A DNA stretch of 64,000 nt from Blumeriella jaapii (GCA_009599575.1 VWND01000026.1:1-64000); one strand, 5' to 3'. Positions 48,898-57,675 are shown, counted from the first letter of the stretch. The notes: generated from the sequence alone by a model not told the origin. Numbers and translations are program-made.

Positions 48898-51455
48898 TTC
48901 AACTGCTTTTTTTCTGGAAATCAGCTTAAAAGCGTATGCAATAATTTGGCAAATGGAAATTGGATAAGCAGTAGATTAAAGGATTCGTTTTCGAATTGGT
49001 CGTTTGAAAAATTCAGAAAAAGGTTCCTTATTTAAACTATCGATTATATTAAGCTGAAAGGCTATTACGGCAAAAGCTTTTTTTCGGTTTTTAATATAAT
49101 TGTTTTTCGTAAAACGAAAAAGCTGTTCTAACGAAAAAAAAAAAAAAAAAAAAAAAATAATGAAAAAAAAATCGGCAGTTTAAAAAAATGGTGTAATTTT
49201 TTATATTTTATTAGCGTCGCTATTAAAATTAGCACCGCGAATGAAATTCGATCTTTTCGCGCTTCGTACAGCGTCGTAAATCTGCCATAATTAATTAAGG
49301 TTTTTGTCACGTTTTACGGCGTCGTTTTGATAGCGAGATTAAATCTTTCGGAAATGCAAATAAAAGATTTTAATACAACGAACGTAAAAGGCTGTAAAAA
49401 AATAAGATTTCGGCCAATAAAACTTGCGTTTATTATAATTTAATAAAATTTAGTATTCGGCTAACCAAGCTTTTCCTAGAATCATATTATAATTTCCGAA
49501 ATTAATAATTAAAAAAAAAGTAAACGATTGTATTCGGTTATTAATAATAAAATTGAAAAACGTAAAATATATAATTAAATGGCCACGAGTTTTATTATAT
49601 TTTTTTACAAAAAAAAAAGCCGGAAAAAATTAAATTAAAAGTTTTAAAAAGAAAAAAAAAAATTTAATCAGCGCCGAATCGATCAACGCATAACCGTTCG
49701 TTTTAAAATCGGCGAGCGCTTTCATTTTATACGAAAAGCCATTTTTAGTAAATATAACGGAAATTATTAGTAAATCGCTATTAAAAAGCTTTCGAACGTT
49801 AAAATAACGCATATCGCGCAATACGCTTAAAAAAAAGATTTTGCTTAGGCCTGAGCGTTTTTCCGACTGGCGGAAAAGCTTTTAATTTTTTCGTATACGT
49901 TTTGAAAATCGTTTAAAAAAAGGTTTTCGTTTTTACTATTATTATTAAAAAGCGAATTTTCGGCCGGTTCGACCTCGTTTATATTTATTAGCCTGAAAAA
50001 GCTTTTAAATAAAACCGAGGATCGGCCCGTAAAAGATCGTACAAATTAATTTCGAATTTTCTGATATGAAATAAAAAACGAACGTTATCGTTAATCCGAT
50101 CGAAAAGAAAAAACGCCAGAAAAAGCGTTTTGGCGTAGAAAAAAAAAAAACAAAAGGCTGAAAAAAAGCTTATAAAATATTAAAACGACTTTCGTACGTA
50201 CGATTTGACTCGTAGTACGCTTTGGTTAAAAACCTATTATTTTGGTGGATAATAAACTTAATTAAAAAGCGATTCGCGTATAAAATTCGTTTAGCTAATT
50301 GACTTTGTTTTTTTTAGCGGACGGCGATAAGCCAATTTTTAAAAGTCGTTATACGCGTCCAATTTAAATGCAGCTTTTTTCGTAAACGCTTTGATATTTT
50401 ATCGCGAAAAGCGTTTCGAAACTGTTTGTCGGTTCGTATTTAAATATTCGCTGCGAAAATAAAAAATCGCAAATAAAAGCGCTAAAAATCGTCGTGCGTA
50501 TTTATTATAAGCATTTTAAATTCGTTTTCGGCCTTTTAAACGTTTGAAAAATCGGCCAGGAAATCGGCGATTTTTTTTATTAATTCTTCGGAAAATATAA
50601 AATCGAAACGGTCTAAAATACGCGGAATTAAAAACTTTTTTGCTACACTTTCGATTTGATCGAATATATAATTTTTGCGAAATCGATCGTTAGCGAAATA
50701 ATCGTAATAAAATTCGAAGTTATCGAAAATTTTAATTTTTTAATAGCGTGTTTTATAATTTTTATTATTATTTAATTTAAACTTAAGATTCGGAACGCGC
50801 TTTATACGAGCTAGTCGAAAATCAGCAAATAAATAAAAACTATAACGTTTAAAAAGCGCGCTAAAATTTTGGCCGTTATAAAAAAATCCAAAGAAAATTC
50901 GCGAAAAGCGTAGAAATTGGTTTACAACGTTTATTAATTAAAATAAAACGTTGCGAAAAAAAAAAAAGCAGCAGATTCGCGATTAACAAAAGCACGTTCG
51001 ATAAATTTTATCAAACGCTTTAATTAAAAAATCTGTCGCAATCGTATAATTTCCAAAAATTATCGTTTACGCTTTTGCGCTTTTTTTAATTGATTTTGCA
51101 AAAATCTCAACTGAACGCTTTCAGCGTTAGGCTGCAAAAAAAAAATGGCAAGCGAAATAATTAACGCTTTGCCTTTTTTTTTGTTTTTTTTTCCTTGGAA
51201 AGAAAACTGTTTTTCAAAAAAAAAAGCTTTTAGGAAAGGCTGTTTTTTCGCTAATTGAAAAAAAAAAGATTAAAATGTAATAGCAGAAGCTAAAAAGCTT
51301 TGCTAAAAAAGAAATCGTTAAACAAAAGTTATTTTTCGCGAAATACGAAAATAAGCTTTTTTACGACCGGTCGATCATTTTGGTATAATCCGTAAAAAAT
51401 TCGAGGAAAAAAATAATTTACGCCGTCGCTAGCGTAAAAAAAAAGTTGTTAATAA

Positions 51456-51720
51456 TATAACGATTTAATCAATCGAAAGGCTAAAAGATTAGTCAATTAG
51501 TCGCCGTGTTTATATAGTATAAAAAACGAGCCTTTGGTTTTGTAATAAAAATATTCATTTAGAATCAACAATTGCAAAAAGCAGAGGTTGCTAAAAGAAA
51601 AAAGCTTTATATATATAATAATTTTTACAGTTGATAGAAGACCCACCAGGAGACCAGGGAGCTTGCAGCTATACGTAGTTGCTGGGATGATACGAAGGGC
51701 CAAAAGAGTGAGTCGTCACA
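51456..51720 (-). repeat. 5' LTR of R9 (265 bp)
   Basis: Inner end tataacgatttaatcaatcg mutated; outer end caaaagagtgagtcgtcaca intact. Confidence 0.93.
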
Positions 51721-52003
51721 CCTTTTTTTTTGTTTTTTTTTCTTCGGAAAAAAAACTGTTTTTCAAAAGAAAAAACTTCTGGAAAAGGCTGCTTTTTCGC
51801 TGATTAAAAAAAGAAAAATTAAAATGTAATAGCAAAAGCTGAAAAGTTCTGCTAAAAAAAAATCGTTAAACAAAAGCTATTTTTCGCGAAATGCGAAAAT
51901 AAACCTTTTTACGACCGGTCGATTATTTTAATATGATCTATAAGAAATTCGAAAGAAAAAATAGTTTACGCCGTCGCCAGCGTAAAAAAAAAGTTATTAA
52001 TAA

Positions 52004-52272
52004 TATAACGATCTAATCAATCGGAGAGCTGGGAAATCAATCAATTGGTCGCCGTATTTATATAATATGAAAAACGAACCTTTGGTTTTGTAATAAAAAT
52101 ATTTATTTAGAATCAACAACTGCAAAAGACAGAAGTTGTTAAAAAAAAAGAGCCTTATATATATAAATAGTCTCCACAGTTGATAGGAAGACCCACCAGG
52201 AGACCAGGGAGCTTGCAGCTATACGTAGTTGCTGGGGTGACACGAGAGGTGGCAACAGAGTGAATCGTCACA
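52004..52272 (-). repeat. 5' LTR of R7 (269 bp)
   Basis: Inner end tataacgatctaatcaatcg; outer end gtggcaacagagtgaatcgtcaca intact. Single copy of the 28-bp U3 unit. Confidence 0.93.
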
Positions 52273-53795
52273 GGGCTTGCTATAATTATAATAAACGCTA
52301 AAAAAAAACGCGCAGCCAAACGAAAAAAACCGGGGGTGGCAAAAATAATAATTATACGCTCGTAAAAATTTTTGCTAAAAAAAAAAAAAGCTATGCGAAC
52401 AAAAGAAATTAAAAAAATAAAACGTTATAAAATTTTAAAAATACCGAAAATACGCCTAGAATCCTAATTGGCAAAAGTTATAGCAAAAGAAAAATAGCTT
52501 ATGCGACGAGCAAAAGCTATTTTTTTAGCTCGGATATTACGTAATTTCTTATTCGCAACGGCCAAAAACTCGTTTAAAATAATATAATTATTATTTATTT
52601 TATATTTTTTTATTCGAAAATCGTATTTAAAAATAAAAATAATTTTTTCGCATATATTTTTAAATCAACGGTTTTTAGCAATTTTATTAATAACTGCGTA
52701 ATAAATAAATAAAAAACGAAAATTATTATAAATCTGACCGTTATTTATATAAAGCTTATTATATTATAATTTAGCAAACTGAACGCGGTTATAATCAAAA
52801 AAGCGCTAATTAAAAATACGGAAAACGTTTCGGGCCGATTGGGCTTGGTTATAAAACTCGAAGTTTAAATGCTTTAAAATAATAGTTTTTACTTTTTTAA
52901 TAATATATTTAAAATATATTTTAGCTTAGTTTATATTTTATATAAAAATTTTTAAATACTTTTTAATAAACAGCTTTATATTTATTTTTTATGCGTTATA
53001 TTTAACCTTTTTTTAATAATCGCTGAAAGCGTAGCGAAAGTATTTAATTTTAAATAATTCGATTCGAAAAATAGCTAAATCGAAGACGGAAAAATAATAC
53101 TCGGGAATTAATTGAAAATCTGCGATAAAAACGCGCGAAGCTCGGAATAAAAAAAAACGTCGCGGGCGATATTAGCGAAAAAAGCTAGAAAACGAGCGGC
53201 GATAATAATTTAAGCGATTATTTAAGTAATTTAAAGCTGCTGGGTCGCAGTAAATCTTTTAGCGTTAGCAGATATGCTAAATAATCGGTTTAGAAATATT
53301 CGTCGGTTTAAAAATATTAAAATGTCAGCGTCGTACAATTCGATTTTAGATTCGATAATAAAACGAAAAAATCTAGCAGATAATTATAATTTAATAAAAA
53401 AGTCGTAAAATAAAAATTCGCTGCCAAAATCGTCGAAAAAGCTTAAAACGAATAAAAATTCGAAAACGTCAAAAGCGGAAGCAAAAAATGGAAATGCTAA
53501 TTCGAAGCCGAATCGTACGAATTACGTTCGTTTTCGGATGCCGCGTCGATTTATAAAAAAAGCATAAAATATATTAAAAAAAAGCGATTCGAATTGCAAA
53601 AGCAAATCGAATTAATAAAAAAAAAAAACTTCAGCTTTTTCTGGAAACAAAATCAATAAAAAAAAGTTCTGATTAAAACACCGATAAATAAACGTCGGTA
53701 CGGGCGGCCTGAAAAAAATTCGAATTGCAAAAGCAGATCGAATTTTTAACCGTAAATATAAAGCTTTTCAGCGGAGATTGTTTGGTTTTTTTTTA
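52273..53795 (-). pseudogene. R5 leader and gag side, no domain recognised
   Basis: AT-rich sequence between the R7 right TSD and the R5 5' LTR. No frame of useful length on either strand and no motif I can name. Assigned to R5 gag by position only. Confidence 0.5.
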
Positions 53796-54057
53796 TATTA
53801 TAGCTAGTTTAAAAATAATCAAAAAAATAATATAAATCAAAAAGTACGCATATAAATTAAAAAAAAAACACCGAGCTAAAATGCTCGGGATCGCGAATTT
53901 TATATATAATGGGTTGCGCTTGTGGGTCACGTGACTTAGCGCGAGGCCTAATGGCCGAGGTGGTCCGTGCCCAAACCTTAATCCAACACCACCAGTATTC
54001 ATACCACTGGCAACCATACCACTGGCAGCCATACCACTGGCAGCCAGGATCGTAACA
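53796..54057 (-). repeat. 5' LTR of R5 (262 bp)
   Basis: Inner end tattatagctagtttaaaa mutated; outer end ...cagccaggatcgtaaca intact. Three tandem cataccactggcagc-type units (about 53998-54046), one fewer than the 3' LTR, which explains the 15-bp length difference. Confidence 0.92.
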
Positions 54058-54290
54058 AAAGGGGCAAAAGAGTGAACCGTCACAATTCCGCCTGTAAAGA
54101 AATGGCTTAAATAAACTGCCTAAACATTCTTTTTCATAAATGCTTTCTCGAAGATCTGTGGGATTTAAAAATCCCCAGCTTAGCACGTCTTATACCCTAT
54201 GCGAAGCTAGGGTGGCTCCGCCCCTCCTGACGCTACACAATATCATTATTATCATTATCTTTTCGAAGATGGCTTCACGAACTCAATAGA

Positions 54291-54473
54291 GAACCATCCC
54301 GCCTGTAGGGAAAGGGCTCAAAGAGCGGACCATTTGTCATACATCTCTTTTATATAATTGTTTTCTCGAAGGTTTCTTGTATATAAAATCCCCAGCTTAG
54401 CACGTCTCCAATGCCCTGCGGAAGACTTGAGGTTGCGCAGTTTCACTGCCCCCTCCAGACGTTAAATAATAAT

Positions 54474-54505
<32 letters not shown>

Positions 54506-54517
54506 TATCATCATCAC
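54291..54517 (+). repeat. Short repeat with (TCA)n tail, copy b
   Basis: gaaccatcccgcctgtaggg ... ttctcgaag ... aaatccccagcttagcacgt ... ccagacgttaaataataata then a trinucleotide tail (54468-54517). Homologous along its length to copy a. No ORF. Looks like a short non-autonomous element with a microsatellite 3' end. Confidence 0.6.
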
Positions 54518-54535
54518 CCTGAGCTGTAAATAAGC

Positions 54536-54726
54536 GAGCCAATCATGCAGTAGTGCCTAGCGTCATCATGGCTTCCGTCACGAGTATTTCGCCAGCACAG
54601 TAGAATATATAAACTTGTTTCCAAACACCTGTTTTCCTTCCCAATTTTCTCCATTCTCAAATCCATCGACAGCTATCATCCCAGAGATTCCAATCCATCA
54701 ACCAATCCTCGACAACTTTCGCGAAA
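54536..54726 (+). promoter_or_regulatory. Promoter and 5' leader of the Fic gene
   Basis: CCAAT (gagccaatcatg, about 54537-54548) and a TATA-like atatataaac (about 54605-54614), followed by a pyrimidine-rich leader to the ATG at 54727 (gcgaaaATGtc). A shorter overlapping open frame from 54615 in another frame is not supported by any domain. Confidence 0.45.
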
Positions 54727-55899
54727 ATGTCAGCCCCCGCCAATCCTCGCAGCTCTATCGAAGGACATTTCGGGGATATGAGCATTTCCCGAGCTGCCCG
54801 CAGCAGATCAACTTCTCCCGAGAAGCATCAAAACGCTTTTTATGCGACTTTGGAGAGAAGCCTGAGGCGTGCTGGGTTTCCCAGCTGGAAGACCCTCCGT
54901 GGACTATCAACTCCTGTTGCAGACTCCTGCAAGTTTACTATGCGCATGGATGACAACTATCGCTACTACGGACCCGAGCAAAAGAAGCATGATATCGTGT
55001 TTGATCGAAGCTCCACTGTTATTCAGGAGCTCAAAGAAATGTTCGATGCCGCCGAGGACAATGACGGACTGTTCAGCACATATGCTGAGTTCACCGCCGA
55101 CGCGATCGCCCACGCGATATTCGGTTCCAATATGCAAGAGAAAGCCGGGATGGGTCTCGATGAGACAATCAAGCTGTGCCGCCGTACTCTAGCTGGAGAG
55201 GAAATTGATCCCCATGACATCGGCAAAAGATCACCCGAGTATGAAGCTCAGTTGGAGCTGCTAGTGAAGCATGGAGTTGAGAATCCCGAGTACAAGCATG
55301 TTGTTCGATCGAGACGAGAAGTCATCCAACACGCCAAGGCGTTCAAACACATCACCGATGCTGCATTGCTTAGCGACAACCCACTAACCGAGCAGTTGAT
55401 CAAGGACACGCATCGCATCCTTTGCGAAGGTGTCGCGCTTGAGGACGGTACCGAGTCAAACCAGTATGCTGGCCAGTACAGGACCATGGAAGTCTGCGCC
55501 GGGGGGACATTCTTCACCCACTCCTCACTGGTACCCCAGGAGATGGGCATCTTCATCAATGACTTCAACGGCGATATTCGAAATAGAGAGGAAACCAAAA
55601 ACCTCGACCCCTTTTATCTCGCAGCCGACGTTTGCCAAGACTTTGTCACCATCCACCCATTCCGAGATGGCAACGGTCGTATGTGTAGACTACTGGCGAA
55701 TGCCTTTCTTATCAAGTATGCTGGTATAGTGGTCAGCATTGGAGAGCATGATGAGGACAGGGCTGAGTATTTAAAGATTGCGGAAATGGCTGGTGATGGA
55801 GCCACAGAGGAGGTGGCAAGAGGAACATTGGCAAGATTCTTTCTTGACAAGGCAGATCGGGCCTTGCAAAGTCTGAAGGCAAAGCTGCGGTCGTCATGA
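54727..55899 (+). CDS. Fic-domain protein (putative AMPylase/NMP-transferase), 390 aa
   Basis: Single uninterrupted frame. The Fic core motif is HPFRDGNGRMCR at residues 310-321 (consensus HPFxxGNGRxxR): H310 is the catalytic base and the G-N-G-R loop binds the nucleotide phosphates. The flap region has GQYR (249-252). Upstream, the auto-inhibitory helix motif is present as SNMQEK (134-139, consensus S/TxxxEG/N), with E138 conserved and lysine at the last position; such an N-terminal inhibitory helix is typical of class II Fic proteins. Family members transfer AMP or other NMPs to Ser/Thr/Tyr of target proteins. No signal peptide or membrane segment. Residues 1-65 are polar, low-complexity and probably disordered. 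The gene lies about 640 bp from the edge of the retrotransposon nest but is itself free of RIP. Target unknown. Confidence 0.93.
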   Translation: MSAPANPRSSIEGHFGDMSISRAARSRSTSPEKHQNAFYATLERSLRRAGFPSWKTLRGLSTPVADSCKFTMRMDDNYRYYGPEQKKHDIVFDRSSTVIQELKEMFDAAEDNDGLFSTYAEFTADAIAHAIFGSNMQEKAGMGLDETIKLCRRTLAGEEIDPHDIGKRSPEYEAQLELLVKHGVENPEYKHVVRSRREVIQHAKAFKHITDAALLSDNPLTEQLIKDTHRILCEGVALEDGTESNQYAGQYRTMEVCAGGTFFTHSSLVPQEMGIFINDFNGDIRNREETKNLDPFYLAADVCQDFVTIHPFRDGNGRMCRLLANAFLIKYAGIVVSIGEHDEDRAEYLKIAEMAGDGATEEVARGTLARFFLDKADRALQSLKAKLRSS

Positions 55900-56598
55900 A
55901 GTTGGGAGTATGAATGTCGTGGAATTGGCGAAATCGGAATAGAGCTTGACTAATTGATTAAGAAAAAAGTAAATGGTGTCTTCCAAAAAACTTGAAATGC
56001 GTTTGACAATCTTTTTCAAATTTTACAATTTTATCATGCTGCAACTGCCCCTGTGGCTCAACTGCTAGAGCGCAAGTTTTTACCCCTTTGATCTTTCATG
56101 CTAGAATCTCCAAAGTTCTTGCGTCCTAGCTCTGCGGTATTCTCAACTTGACAAGGCCACGCTTCAAAGTTTCTATATCTGTTCCGTTTTTTTACGCTAG
56201 TCCCCGTTCCAAACGTCCCAAATTTAATTTGAATTGCGTTCACTGCCTTTCGGGAAAAAGTGTTGTAAAGGGCTACCATACTATAATAGTAGCTCAACGC
56301 CCTTTACCCAGTGCTATCAAAGGTCACCTCGGGTGGAATAAGACTGGTAGCTCTTTTCCAACTCACAGTTAACGTATAAAAAGCGTCCAAGGTCTTGATA
56401 TTGCAACTTTAATACTCTTGACGAACCCAAGTATATATCCATGTGCAATCATCCAGAAATTTGAAACAACCGTCCACTGCTCTACACCACTCCTCCTCCC
56501 CTTTCACCATTTCCTTTCCCTTCTCTCGAGATACCATGCTGACACACTTATTTTGCTGCAGAAAGTGTGCCATATGGCCTTATAACGGTTCGAAATGC
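55900..56598. other. Intergenic: tRNA-like remnant, inverted repeat, promoter-like sequence
   Basis: No convincing gene. Contains a degenerate tRNA-like sequence (56046-56120), a 9-bp inverted repeat with an inner palindrome (56265-56307), a TATA-like gtataaaaag (about 56374) and a CT-rich leader-like stretch (56460-56535) before an ATG at 56537 that opens only 31 codons. Confidence 0.4.
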
Positions 56599-56840
56599 TC
56601 AGTTGCAACCGCACGTGCCCTGAACGCATAGTCCTTTCGAAGGAGGATCACAGATCTTTATATACCTATTAGCATTGCTCATATACACCTCGTTTGGTGC
56701 TCATTTTTCAACCGAAAGTAACGTACATGATCGCAATCTGAGCTCTTTGCACAATACGCGACACCGTCGGGCAGAGCTGCGGGGCCGGCGAATACGACGG
56801 AACTGATTGCAGCTAAAACAAAAACGACGGAGAAATGCAT
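56599..56840 (-). CDS. Small secreted six-cysteine peptide (CS-alpha-beta-like spacing), 56 aa, one intron
   Basis: Exon 1 56840-56727 (ATG at 56840), intron 56726-56656 (71 nt, GTACGT...AAAG, branch-like GCTAAT about 13 nt before the acceptor), exon 2 56655-56599 ending TGA. Phase 0. The first 18 residues (MHFSVVFVLAAISSVVFA) are a clear signal peptide with cleavage expected before GPAALP. The mature part of about 38 residues has cysteines 30, 36, 40, 48, 53 and 55: C-x5-C-x3-C-x7-C-x4-C-x-C. The CxxxC and CxC pair is the signature spacing of the CS-alpha-beta fold (defensin-like peptides). All but two of the cysteines lie in exon 2, so the intron choice matters. Role (antimicrobial, effector or other) cannot be told from sequence. 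The upstream region has a CA-rich leader. A splice-site reading without transcript support is the main uncertainty. Confidence 0.6.
56656..56726 (-). other. Intron of the small secreted peptide gene
   Basis: 71 nt, donor GTACGT at 56726, acceptor AAAG ending at 56656, branch-like CTAAT at 56668-56672. Without splicing the frame ends after a further 16 codons and most cysteines are lost. Confidence 0.55.
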
Positions 56841-57504
56841 CTTGGGTAATGAGTTTTTGTAAAGAGTATGGTTTTTTTTGTGTAAAGCTGCAGAATATCA
56901 AATGAAGCTGGAATGATATGAATGTGTTTGAGTGGGATTGCTGTCCTTTTAACATGTTAGAAGATTGTAATCAGAAATGATTCCGAAAAAAAACTTTAGC
57001 CCGTAAACTCAATTTGCGATACAAATCTTTTCAAAAGTAAACTCTTTTCCCTTGCACACTATATTGCAGACCTTTCAAGAAAGCAGGAGTATTTTTTTTC
57101 GCGTTTCATGCGTTCTAGAGACCAAAACACTTCGTCCTAGGCGAATTAAATTCCCCCCGGAAAATCTAATTTACCTTGTAAAAATCTCTGCTGCTAACCC
57201 TTGGGCTATGATGATTTCATCTCAGAAAGACTTCATGCTCGTATCGACTCCCGGAGTTTTCTAGAAGCCATGTTTTAGAAAACCATACTCTTGGCGATTT
57301 ACCATCTCTTATTACTCTTGAATTTATTGTTTCTGCTAATACATATTATTCTCAAGTCTTTCTCTATCACGACTATGTATTATAATAATACCGGTCTTAT
57401 TACTCTTGTATACAAATCTGTTTGACGAATCTTCCCGTGACTGTGAAGCTTATTCTGTTCAAAAGTCTGTTTCTCTAGGACTTTGACCAGTTACATCTGT
57501 TATT
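56841..57504. other. Intergenic, nothing recognised
   Basis: 5' flank of the peptide gene, then AT-rich sequence. Short open frames on both strands (for example 57052-57264) show no domain or codon bias. Confidence 0.4.
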
Positions 57505-57675
57505 TCAAATAAACTTAAAAGCAATACATTTCAAGCTATGCCCCCATTTGACGTAGGGCATTTCCTCTCGGATACCCTTGTTGTCAGGCTCCGTCCACGC
57601 CTTTTTAGGCTTTTTTTTCTCCACGGGCCGGTCCGGCTTGTCAAAATTGCCAGGTATTATTCTTTTGCTTAAACT
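57505..57675 (-). pseudogene. Coding-like fragment, unknown
   Basis: Minus-strand frame of 56 codons to TCA/TGA at 57505-57507. Contains PGNFDKPDRPVEKKKPKKAW and PDNKGIREEMPYVKWGHSLK, a composition typical of real nuclear-type proteins and unlike the shadows around it. There is no ATG in frame; an ATG in a neighbouring frame at 57700 opens MLEIAEDVKFKQKNN just upstream, suggesting a frameshifted remnant or an exon with an unseen intron. No family recognised. Confidence 0.2.

Larger units (their letters stand above)
45317..51720 (-). mobile_element. R9: complete, RIP-inactivated Ty3/gypsy chromovirus (family I, 6,404 bp)
   Basis: 3' LTR 45317-45581, 5' LTR 51456-51720 (265 bp each), TSD ccttt at 45312-45316 and 51721-51725. 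Minus-strand order: leader, gag (about 51000-49980), protease 49630-49821, RT 48897-47950, RNase H (about 47800-47380), integrase 47340-45960 and chromodomain area to 45582. Confidence 0.95.
31187..52272 (-). mobile_element. R7: complete but interrupted Ty3/gypsy chromovirus (family I)
   Basis: 3' LTR 31187-31484, 5' LTR 52004-52272, TSD gggct at 31182-31186 and 52273-52277. Own pieces: 51721-52003 (leader), 42946-45316 (gag, protease) and 31485-34731 (RT to chromodomain). R8 (copia) cuts the RT N-terminal region and R9 cuts the leader/gag border. RT active site YLNN near 34050. Confidence 0.93.
19182..54057 (-). mobile_element. R5: complete but interrupted Ty3/gypsy element (family II)
   Basis: 3' LTR 19182-19458, 5' LTR 53796-54057, TSD aaagg at 19177-19181 and 54058-54062. 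Own sequence: 52273-53795 (leader/gag side), 28523-31186 (gag/protease end, RT, RNase H) and 19459-21154 (integrase), on the minus strand. RT block KKSDGFIRLYIDYRKLNDF lies at 29652-29858, and the active-site region (about 29445-29475) reads YFND. The integrase core, with SDRKA and DRQTE remnants, lies at about 20350-20490. R6 and R7 are inserted in it; without them R5 is about 6.4 kb. Confidence 0.9.
19085..54084 (-). repeat. S2: short solo LTR related to family I, split by R5
   Basis: Left part 19085-19181 starts tgtgacaatctaaccagtcg; right part 54058-54084 ends gaaccgtcaca; TSD attcc at 19080-19084 and 54085-54089. Joined through the R5 TSD it is about 120 bp and lacks the central half of the usual LTR. 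No internal sequence belongs to it. Little mutated. Confidence 0.85.
19065..54262 (+). repeat. Short repeat with triplet tail, copy a, split by S2 and everything inside it
   Basis: Left part aaaaaaccattcc (to 19084), right part 54085-54262 (attccgcctgtaaagaaatg ... ccccagcttagcacgtct ... atcattatt tail). Joined at TSD attcc it aligns end to end with copy b (54291-54517). The repeat was therefore in place before S2, the oldest datable insertion of the right stack. Confidence 0.65.

Noticed and set aside
1..54000. Many 60-110-codon open frames rich in Phe, Lys, Ile and Asn on both strands
   Set aside because: They fall in mutated retrotransposon sequence; those that match gag, protease, RT or integrase are reported as remnants, the rest are mirror images or AT-rich chance.
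19182..54057. R5 LTRs as two separate solo LTRs
   Set aside because: Their outer flanks share TSD aaagg, and the sequence inside each continues as one gypsy element once R6 and R7 are removed.
54468..54517. Regular short repeats as a CRISPR array
   Set aside because: Simple trinucleotide microsatellite without spacers.
54615..54953. 112-codon frame overlapping the Fic start
   Set aside because: Out of frame with the Fic domain and without any recognisable motif; it covers the leader.
56537..56632. Plus-strand mini-gene behind a TATA-like and CT-rich stretch, facing the peptide gene
   Set aside because: Only 31 codons, no signal peptide or plausible splice continuation; overlaps exon 2 of the better-supported minus-strand gene.
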